Source: Taenia hydatigena (taxonomy: Eukaryota > Platyhelminthes > Cestoda > Cyclophyllidea > Taeniidae). Taken from it: a stretch of 64,000 bases of DNA. The notes below the pieces were generated by a model. That model had not been told where the DNA came from. It saw only the letters and a program-made list of their open reading frames with translations, and made no database searches. Position numbers and translations under genes: made by a program. Location: contig JADWOT020000001.1 in assembly GCA_036345935.2 (NCBI GenBank), positions 27,065,232 through 27,129,231 of the forward strand. The letters run 5' to 3'. Positions within the stretch are counted from its first letter, which is position 1. Every line of letters starts with the position of its first letter. Positions 56,045 through 64,000 of the stretch are shown piece by piece.

Positions 56045-56575
56045 GAATAATTTTATCAATTTCCTACTTGTCGAACAGTTGAGAACAGTTTATGCAATGA
56101 CAGGATAAATTATGATCAAAGGGTGAGTTGGAGGTAAAAGCGGAGAGCAAGCAAGTGGTGAATAAAAGTTGCGCAACACTATCGCTTCAAAGCGTCAATG
56201 AGCATTGGAATCCTGTGCCTTGTTTGCTGACTGGAAGCAGTCGAGGGTGATGGGCACTAACTGAACAAACGAACATTCCAAAAGGCCTCTCTGGAATACA
56301 GGCCAGTGATGCGACACGGCTGGTGATCTGCATCTATTAGTAGGCGATGTAGTGTGGTGGTTGATCTGGCCACTCTGATCAGCAGAGCTACGTGCGTGTA
56401 TGCATCCGCCTCCTCGAAATATTGACAGCACCAGGCCTTCTCTTACGTCCTTCGTCCTCATCAAGCTACCTCGTTATTCAATGAACTAGCAATGGGCAAA
56501 GCCGTTTACCTGTACCCAAGCTACAAGTTCTGCGAAAGCGATGGCTAAGTTGGATGGGACGAACGCTGGACCTAT
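56045..56575. other. Stretch without a recognised gene
   Basis: A minus frame (56195-56464, 89 codons) is open; there is no motif or copy. Confidence 0.35.
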
Positions 56576-56579
56576 TGCA

Positions 56580-56815
56580 GCATGTTAGGAAATCGACCAC
56601 GGATGGCTGCTAACAACCAAACAAACTCCTCGCCATTTTGAATGCCCCTGAAATTATGCGGAACAGAACGGTTTAGCCAACATCCATATTGTGCACGTCC
56701 ATTCACAGGGGAATTTAGGTCTAGATAATTGGCTACATCCAACTTTTGTGGGGACAGATCTGCTCCGGAGCAAAGTTGATCCTCTGCACTCATCCATCTC
56801 GGCTGCATTCATGTA
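56580..56815 (-). pseudogene. USP5: USP5-like catalytic-core exon, open but diverged
   Basis: On minus the frame reads LSPQKLDVANYLDLNSPVNG, then RAQYGCWLNRSVPHNF and GIQNGEEFVW. It matches LPQ.LNVAIQL...S.V.G and QP..EA of the intact exon. The core frame is uninterrupted but conserved positions (for example WLP to LSP) are changed and no donor is seen. Confidence 0.6.
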
Positions 56816-56819
56816 CTCA

Positions 56820-57125
56820 CCAAACACTCCAATCATTTACGGAGTATGCGTTCTATGGTCGGCTTATCTTTGCATCTACGTGGACCTTCTTTCGACTGGC
56901 CATCCATCCATCCACATGCTACTCGTGCATCATCCTTTCATCTCTTTTCTTCCTCTTCCACCCACTTAATATCTTGTTGCGAAGATTTGGCGAATCGCGG
57001 TGGTGATTGAGTCAGAGCTAAAAGAATGGAAGTAAGAAAGAGGTTTACGAAACTGCTATTCAACGCGGCCTATGCGCTTATTCAGTGTTTTAGGATGCAG
57101 GACGGTTATGTGCTTGGAAAACACT
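56820..57125. other. Stretch without a recognised gene
   Basis: Overlapping plus frames (56691-57006) are open across tcat/catc words. No coding support. Confidence 0.3.
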
Positions 57126-57129
57126 TAAT

Positions 57130-57500
57130 TACCTCATCAAAATTCTCGTCTGCTAGTCAACGAGGGATTTGGGTATCGGCTAATCGCGAGCACTACTGAC
57201 GATATTTAAAGAGCTAATGGGGTGTCTTCACAAAAATGTTGACAACATTGACCACCGAAAGAATGCAAGTCGACCACATTGACGAATGATCACGGGACCG
57301 TCAGATTACTTATGGTGCTTTTAAAGTAACAAAATCACTAACCTCTTTCGACCAACAATAAAAATGGACTCCTTCTTTTTACTATCCGACAGATTAACGT
57401 CCAGAAAGCTGCTTTACGGTATGGAAGCTCTTGCCACTCCAGCAGACACCTCATGATGAAAATCATCCACCTCCATTTGCATCGCCGTCTCCTCAGCCAT
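57130..57500 (+). repeat. Repeat R15, copy 2
   Basis: It matches 53110-53300 (gctagtcaacgagggattt) and 54100-54230 (agctcttgccactccag). The 800 bases between these in copy 1 are missing here. Confidence 0.55.
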
Positions 57501-57785
57501 TAGTCCTCCCATGTCGATATACTTAGTCCGCAAAGATAAGGGAGATTTTCACTGATTGCACCTAAACTGACAATTTTGCAAATAAATGGCAAAGAATGCT
57601 CTAACATTTTAAGCGTCACATTGGCCTCACCCAGTGCTACTGTCCTCGCAGCTCTGTTTTGTCAACCACACCGCCAGCATTTGTAGGCTGGGGTGACATC
57701 CACTTCAGCTTAGTGCCTGTATGTTCTAGTAATTGTAAAGCGTGTGATTAACAGACGAAGGCTGATGATTAGACTTCTTGATTGC
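57500..57785. other. Unassigned stretch
   Basis: Nothing is recognised. Confidence 0.3.
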
Positions 57786-57789
57786 CACC

Positions 57790-58140
57790 TTAATAAATGA
57801 GTAAATGCTGATGTGGATAATGCCTACTAACTAAGAAGTCTAAGGTTAAAATATCGCCTGTGCTACTACTTGCTGCCCAAACAATGAAAGCAAGTCAGCT
57901 GAAAGACGTATGCTGAGTCTGCAAGTAATTATAGACAAAGTGATTGAGTACAAACGCATGAAGCAAGTCTTGAGCCAGAACCGCTATGCAACTCCTACAA
58001 AGTGACTTGACCAGTACGCGGGAGGGGGGAGGAGGGAGCGGGAGGGCGGTTGTCTCCTGGTCCACTGAGGCCGATGGCAATCTTCGGTTGTGGCGTCCAC
58101 AGGGTCTCGCCTCAACTCCAACTGGGCGCCGATAGCGTTC
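57790..58140 (-). pseudogene. Gene X tail region, decayed minus copy
   Basis: It matches 36545-36985. On minus the tail exon piece keeps PSASVDQET after a broken start. The middle of the exon and its donor are deleted, so the sequence jumps into the following intron (cccccctcccgcg). Confidence 0.6.
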
Positions 58141-58179
58141 CTCACCTCACCAAAACATAAACATTGCTATGACGTGGCC

Positions 58180-58720
58180 GCCTCACCTGTCATCAACGAA
58201 AAGACGATGATACATTTGTCCAGGCTTGCCAAACGTAAATAAATGGATTATACGAGACATTGTGCACTATCTGCTCCCACTCCGCCTGTTGCAAAGGAGG
58301 AGACATAAAATCCGCATTCCTATGCACTTTGAGATTTGGTCTTGCAATAAATGTTTTCATTTTGCTACTCGGAGAATTCTCTTTCAAGCAATGAGGCATA
58401 TATCACCTGAGGCATTGTTAAAACAGACACCACACAGGATCCTCGCGGACGAAAGCACGAAAGCTCTTTACTGATGAGCAGTGAGACGAAAAAGTTTCTG
58501 ATGTGCTTGTTCTCTTCTGTCTGTTCTGTGTTTGGCATATCCCTAAAACCGCGAAGATTACGAGGACTCGCTTGGGTCGAAAGGACGTCTCCGACAATGT
58601 CGCTCATGCAGGGAGTGTACGCATAGACATGAGACGGTAAAATTCACTAGATGCTTGTAAGGACGAAGTTCACCGAGTCTTAAAACTTCTTGAGGCAGCA
58701 ATCCGCTATGGAACCACCAA
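58180..58720 (-). repeat. Repeat R10, copy 2
   Basis: It matches 45310-45860. The minus frame 58193-58399 reads CLKENSPSS, then AEWEQIVHNVSYNPFIYVWQ. A possible donor (GACAG-GTGAGG) follows near 58178. The family is not recognised. Confidence 0.55.
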
Positions 58721-59150
58721 ATCAGCTGGTATAATGACGGTGGCGATTTGTTCCTTCTGCTTGCTCACCTTGCCCAACATTCCTGCGTGTAGATGCTCAA
58801 ATTCACTCTGGGCGAGAATCGACCGCCACAAAAGTTGAGTGCGTCCATTCAGCTTGACCCAAATTCTGTGGTAGATGGACGTGCAGAATGTGGGTTTCCG
58901 TCAGACATTTCTACTCTTCGTGCTGTCGGCGGATTCCAACCTGGCGAGGAGGCTGTGCCCAGCATGGAAAAACGAAATTGATGTTCCCCATAACGCCGTG
59001 AGTTTGTTTGGTTGGTAGAAGCTTTCAGTAGTCGATTTTCTGACATAGTGCTTTAAGCTCAGCATCCGTCCGTTCCTACTTAGCCATCGCTATCACAGAA
59101 TGAGTGGCTTGAATACAGGTAGGCAGTATTCTCCAGTACTAGTTGCATGA
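58720..59150 (+). pseudogene. USP5: USP5-like catalytic-core exon, open plus copy
   Basis: The frame from 58793 reads LKFTLGENRPPQKLSASIQL, then DPNSVVDGRAECG and VGGFQPGEEAVPSM. An acceptor-like cgtgtag precedes it. No stop lies within the exon homology, but the donor is unclear and its flanks are those of the stop-containing copy at 44150-44560. Substitutions such as WLP to RPP suggest relaxed constraint. Confidence 0.65.
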
Positions 59151-59254
59151 TTGACGAGGTAACTTGATGAGGATGAAGGACGTTAAGAGAAGGCTCGACG
59201 ATGCCATTGCTTCGCTGTTGCCTCCGTGATAGGTGCTGCTGCTAGGATGCCGAG

Positions 59255-59430
59255 GTGCATGCACACGCCAGATCAGCCACCACCACAGCCACTTCGTCAT
59301 GTCAGCACATTCGTTATGTATATGCTGGACTAAGTAGTTCTCAATGTTGGACGAGAAGCGTTCGACGAATACGCTTCTCCAAATGGAACTGTCGTCATTC
59401 CCCTTTGAGACAGAAAAGTAATCGTTTCGC
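59255..59430 (-). pseudogene. VFVERF exon, best copy (probable USP5 piece)
   Basis: On minus, acceptor ttttctgtctcaaag precedes GNDDSSIWRSVFVERFSSNI, then ENYLVQHIHNECADMTK. Spacing and character match the USP5 part SSCLEAYGAPEQVDDFW...K that precedes KTTRF, with E, aromatic and D/E-D/N positions aligned and the same length to the Lys. That alignment is weak, so identity is a suggestion. Eight copies occur in the window, often near clear USP5 exons. Confidence 0.45.
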
Positions 59431-59609
59431 CTGCTCTCACCCTGCCGTTTTTGAGAAAGAAAGTTGAGTCTGTCACACATTACAATGTACCTGTTAGAAG
59501 ACGAGAGTAAACAAAAACAACAATCTAGCCACTCTGTTTACGAGTAGGACCACCTTGCTTCCCTTGTTACAAGTAAACTGAGAGCAAGAAGCAAGCGCTC
59601 TTCACTTTG

Positions 59610-59930
59610 ACACAATGAACAGAGCAGAGTGACGAGAGTTGCGCTGATTCGAGGAGTATTCTTCGCCATCGAAGGCAGATGACGACGGTTCCGTAGCGTG
59701 AAGCGTATTCGTTGAACACTTCTCGTCTAACATGGAAGACTGCTTACTCAAGTATATCTATCGCAGATGCGCCGATGTAATAAGGCGGATGGAGAACTGT
59801 CTCTTTTGCCGACCAGAAGAAGGAATCGATGGCGTTGATTGGAATCAGGAAGGCGAGATATTATGGGTTCTCGCAATCCCAGGGAACTTCAAGTCTTCCG
59901 ACAATTGTTCACAGGTCAAGAGCCATCAGT
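59610..59930 (+). pseudogene. VFVERF exon, plus copy with a stop
   Basis: After the acceptor (ttcttcgccatcgaag) it reads ADDDGSVA, stop, SVFVEHFSSNMEDCLLKYIY, then RRCADVIRRMEN and open codons to 59932. It matches 46850-46990 including the upstream intron. Confidence 0.5.
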
Positions 59931-59934
59931 AACC

Positions 59935-62095
59935 ATCAATACGCTCAATAGAAACCACCCAGAACATGTACTCATATGTAGGTGCCTTCTCCGCTGTCTA
60001 GTTTCTTTGCCAGCTTCCATTCACCTAGTCCCACCTTGACTCATTCTTTAAATGGGAAACAATGGCTCTGTCTTCAGGCCTTTATCCGATGAGTCCCTCC
60101 ATTCTAGTTTGATCAAATCACCTACCTGACCTACCAACTGCTCAGCTGATTAGTTTCTATCGCTGCTTACCCCATTAGAGTGTCTACTTTCTCTGGAGGC
60201 GTTGATGTCACCCCTCTAGACTTTGATGTCTTCATGACGAAGGTGCTAGCAATGATGTAGCTCATTGCAGATGGGTGGATTAGAATTGATGGATGAGTAT
60301 ACCCTAAGAACTGAAAGCTAGTGTGGCGAAACGTCAACACAAACGCAGACGATATTCTCAAAATCTGAGGTAAAATTCTTGCTATTCTTCTACTTCAATT
60401 ATATTCATAGTTGAAAGTTGTGAATGTAATCAAAGTAGAAGGTAGGTAAGAGTTTTATGTCAGATTTTCGAAACTTTCACTTACGTTTTGGCAAAATTGA
60501 TGGTGTTCGACAATGAGCTCAGATTGCGAAGAAGAGGTTGGATCCTAAAAACCCAAGCTGATTGCATTGCATTACATAAGCTATGCAACGCCCACTTAAG
60601 GAGGGCAAAATGAGCAAAGCAACTTCCTGTTCGCCAATGTCTTCGCTCCACCAAAACGTGAGAATAGCGATGCGGTTGGCTTATTCTTTGTAAGAGTGAG
60701 GGCAAAGACTTGAAATTTGTGTGCGTGGCAGCGAGTTGTCAGGAAGGTGAGGTGAGTAGCTGTTGCGAGCATGGATCGAATGTAACAAATTCAGCGAACG
60801 ATGCTACATTTAATAAAAGCCTCCTTTCATCTCTTTGTTAAATTTAAGATGTATTTGGCGGCCATGTTGTGAAAGCGAGCGATAGGCTGAGGTGAGGAGA
60901 GCAAATGGTCAAAGAAGAGACGTGGGAGAAAATGGGATGACGCTTAGATTTAAATGCATGGATTCGCAGGTTGTGGGATTATCACATTCACTAAATTGAT
61001 GGCCACAAGACTTAGTGTTATTCTACAAATCGTCATCTTGCTGGCGACTTGTCGAGTTTGTCCAAGTCGTTGTCATCTGCTTCGGTGCTAAGATTTGATT
61101 GAACCAAATTCCTGTCATCTAACAACACTTCTTTTGCCAAAAAGTGGGTGATGCCTTACTTTTAATTTACCCTGCACTCGTAAAATTAGCACTGAACAGC
61201 CTCTAGTGTCAAGTGTTTGGAATCACATCTGGGAAACTTGGCAAGGTTGACTGGTCAGTGCTTGCACAACTCGCGCAGTAACGCTTCAAATTCTGATCAA
61301 ACCGTCTGACGATGGTGGCCACTACCACGATGATGGCCATCGTGGATGTAAGCGAGGCTTGTTGAGAAACGAGCACTAGTAAGATGTCAGGCTCCTGTGT
61401 TCATCGTCACCGTCGCTGAGGTTGCTGCAGCTGCTGGAGAGTTGATTGGTAAAGAAAGGCTTCCAACTGTCAAATAGATCCACCAGTTTTGGCACGCTTG
61501 CCTTGCTAAACCATTTTTCTTAGTTAGGCGATGGGCGTTCTGAAGACATGCTCTTTGTCTAGAAAGGGAAATAAATCCATAATGGCAACGATGACTTCCA
61601 AGCAGCGCAAAGGTACTTCCGTTTTTTTGCGACGAGTAAAGTAAGTAACTGAAGGCTAAGGAGGAGAAGATAAACGCAAAATTCATTGTGCACACTTCTA
61701 TGGATAAGTTGTTAAACTTCTGACCTTGAAGATGTAAATGGGGTGCAAGGACCAGCCCCACATTTCCTCAATTTGTATAAAGACCGTTTAAAAGAGGCTT
61801 CAGCGAGGTGCTTTATCATCATATTGCAACTTATTTGTACTTGATAATTGCCCTGTCACGATGAAAGAGTTGTCAGCTCATCTGCCTTTTTGCATGACGC
61901 CAAACCCATCGTTATGTATCCACACATTGTGAATACGACGTTTCAGGTCAGATCTAATATGTGGCCCGCACACACTTTCAGGCATCGACTACGCGTTAAC
62001 CGGTTGACTAACTTGTCATTCGTTTGTGATACCGTCAAATCAAAGGGTTCCAATCCTTTGGTTGGATGGGAATGGGCGTATTAGGCCATGGCTAG
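59935..62095. other. Stretch without a recognised gene
   Basis: The largest frame is minus 61387-61761 (124 codons), without motif or copy. About 61258-61285 resembles 55615-55640. Nothing else is supported. Confidence 0.4.
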
Positions 62096-62099
62096 TATG

Positions 62100-62390
62100 T
62101 ACGGTAGTAGCTGTCAGTGGACGGTTCTAAGCGATGATGGAACAAAGCAACCGAAGAAATACACCACTTTCTCCCCTACTTGACAGCTATGAGCAACTGC
62201 AAGACGTCAACGGGATTGCAGGGAGCTTCTCATGATGCGCTCAAACCCTACGAGGAGACATTGATAGGAACGCATGCCTTAAGGGTGTGCGATGTCTTAC
62301 TGACCACAAGTATAGTTATGGCATCAACTGGCCGAGGTACAAGGTTCCGGTCTTGTGTTTGGCAGTACGATGGGCAAAGCATGGCCATGT
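62100..62390. repeat. Repeat R16, copy 2
   Basis: It matches 55790-56040. The plus frame 62180-62404 is fully open here and reads VCDVLLTTSIVMASTGRGTR, then SCVWQYDGQS; copy 1 has a stop at the equivalent of STG. Confidence 0.5.
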
Positions 62391-62429
62391 ATCAGTGGAC
62401 TTGACTTTTCAAAGGCACATTTACCAGCC

Positions 62430-62640
62430 CCGATAAATTTTAGGCTTCGCCCAACTTCGTCCTTACAACCATCCAGTCGGCTTTACTATCGCAATCGTTA
62501 CGCTTACTTTTTGCAAGCTTGATGTCTGCAGAGGTGTCCTTCTGACTAAAAGAGTTCTCGTAATTTCCGTGGTGTTAGGACCCACTAGGGACACAAGAGG
62601 CTGAAAAGAACAAATAAGGGAGAATTTTTCTTGCTTCCTT
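62430..62640 (+). repeat. Repeat R10, copy 3, opposite orientation
   Basis: The reverse complement of this stretch corresponds to the 58620-58700 and 45630-45800 parts of R10 (tgtaaggacgaag, acttgttctttt). Confidence 0.45.
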
Positions 62641-62865
62641 GCTCGTCAGATTTTACTGTTGTGAGTTGCTGCCTCTGCCTTTCTCTGAGTTACCACTGCT
62701 TGTGATAGTTGATTAATGCGATAGCTGGTTTAGTCCAACGGGTTATAAGATAAATAAGCAGTGGGTAATTAGAGGAGATGAAGATGAGCAGTATGTTTGC
62801 CCCGAATGTAAATGCTCCTAACACTCAAATGCGAGCTAAGAACATGGGCTTTGATTTGAAAGAAG
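62640..62865. other. Unassigned stretch
   Basis: Nothing is recognised. Confidence 0.3.
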
Positions 62866-62869
62866 CTGC

Positions 62870-63490
62870 AGTATTTGAAGCAACTTCTAAGCATTTGCCT
62901 ATCTTTCCTCTTTTACTAAAGACGGAAAACTAAGTGTGCTACATGAAGCGCATCGCACTCAGCAAATGACATTCCGACCTTGTTGCGGCCTCCTTTCCAC
63001 AGTCTAATTCCTTCAGTCACGGGCCCCACATACACCTGTCCTTCCGTGCAAGTACACAAGCGAGCTGACTGATAGGCAGACACTGATAGACGCTCCGCAG
63101 ACGAATCCCTTGTCCCCTATATATATGTGGCAACATGGCTGGCACATCGATCGTCGAGGCGAAGATGAAATGACTCTGTCGCAGAGAAATTGTCGATTTC
63201 CGACAACTCCAACTAACCACCGGAAGGGTGGTACACATCCACGCCAACTTCACATATTACACTACGTGCTAGTACTTTCGATCCTGCCTCAAGATGAACC
63301 ACAAGCCTAAATATTCGCCTTCCTCTCTCTCCCCTCTTGAGAGGCGTACTCGGCTCTCTATAGAGGAGTGGGATTGCAGTCAACCCATACAGGAGGTTAA
63401 AGAGCACTCGTTAATCACACCTCGCCACGATGAAAAGAGCACTTATCTTCCATCCTCTGAGACTCTGGCACATGCTTCGGACTAAAGGAG
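62870..63490 (+). pseudogene. Repeat R17, copy 2, with the frameshifted 41.3 kb exon
   Basis: It matches 40925-41620. RRRRNDSVAEKLSISDNSN (63152-63210) corresponds to RRRRHDSMAEKSSMSDNSN, and in another frame ERRTRLSIEE to ITPRHDEKS corresponds to ERRVWLPMEA to ITPRDDKQS. Frame changes make this copy inactive. Confidence 0.5.
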
Positions 63491-63589
63491 GAGGTGAGTC
63501 TCCCTCAATTTACCCAACACCCCTAGGTTACCCTCGAACAGTCGCGTCCTTGTATTCTCAGCCAGTTCTACTGAAGACTAAAGTGCGAA

Positions 63590-64000
63590 GTGGAATCTAA
63601 TGTCAAATATCTGGAATATCCATCTTAAAATCTCGGTAAGTGAGAGAGGAGTGAGTGTTACTAGCACATCCGAACAATGGCATGGAACAGAATCTTCTCC
63701 CTTTATTAACCAATGTCATAATGTAGCGATGTGGATCAGTGAGACGTCAGAGACTCCCACGATATGCCTTTCTGCCAACTCATTTTACGCAGTCACGCAT
63801 TCATCCCACGTCCACCCTTAAAGAGTTCAGTTACAGTCTTGAAGAAGTCACTGCTGACAACTTTCGTGTGTGCATCACTAATATCAATTGGACTCTTCCC
63901 ATTTTGCTTGTAATCACTTATTACCGCACTACTCGGCATCCCCGTTGACTTGCGGATCTGTGGTTTAATGGACTGGTCAAGTCGATAGCAAACTGACTGT
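63590..64000 (+). repeat. Repeat R13, plus copy (cut by the window end)
   Basis: It matches the reverse complement of 50080-50470, running to the last base of the window. A plus frame at 63739-63948 reads LEEVTADNFRVCITNINWTL. Confidence 0.6.

Overview
The window looks like animal nuclear DNA. There are no bacterial-style genes and no long open frames (longest about 195 codons, both shadows of repeats or exons). Coding signal comes as short exons bounded by GT-AG sites, among introns and microsatellites. AT-rich introns, CT/GA-rich microsatellites and the style of the protein fragments would suit a flatworm such as a cestode, but no marker here proves this. I see no rRNA or tRNA gene, no reverse transcriptase or transposase frame, and no CRISPR array.

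The dominant feature is a dense mosaic of duplicated gene pieces, in both orientations and at different degrees of decay. One source gene can be named. Repeated fragments match ubiquitin carboxyl-terminal hydrolase 5 (USP5, isopeptidase T): the catalytic-core strand around YLLLKF..LDENWLPQ (six copies), the UBA1/UBA2 region (three copies), the C-terminal CYEFVAFVSH segment before the catalytic histidine (two copies), and a linked VFVERF exon probably from the same gene (eight copies). The best piece is on the minus strand at 43.4-44.06 kb, where a clean exon is followed in the right order by a UBA exon. No copy reaches the catalytic Cys or His box.

Other source genes are unnamed. Gene X (TM exon plus basic tail exon) is intact at 36.8-37.35 kb (minus) and decayed at 3.4-4.2, 13.4, 34.5 and 57.8-58.1 kb. 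Gene Y lies in a long repeat at 4.4-9.2, 13.95-15.33 and 37.6-40.1 kb (plus) and 19.86-24.29 and 25.86-26.6 kb (minus). Gene Z ends at 28.2-26.77 kb (minus), where five exons splice in frame to a stop codon; a dead plus copy lies at 24.3-25.85 kb and a dead minus copy at 28.9-30.2 kb. Gene W is three exons at 15.6-16.4 kb. A separate two-exon C-terminus lies at 40.49-40.92 kb.

Layout: 0-2.9 kb has no recognised gene; 2.9-9.3 kb holds repeat R3, gene X debris and gene Y copy 1; 9.3-13.5 kb repeat R4 and USP5 debris; 14-17 kb gene Y copy 2 and gene W; 17-19.4 kb small duplicated exons; 19.9-30.2 kb a large inverted region with gene Y (minus) and three gene Z copies; 30.3-35.5 kb second copies of the USP5 C-terminus, R3, R4 and R5; 36.5-42.9 kb second copies of X and Y plus several exon candidates; 43-64 kb a fine-grained mosaic of USP5 pieces and other blocks, mostly 150-500 bases each. 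Many exons I can delimit have phase-1 introns on both sides, which may be how in-frame pieces have been duplicated or kept.
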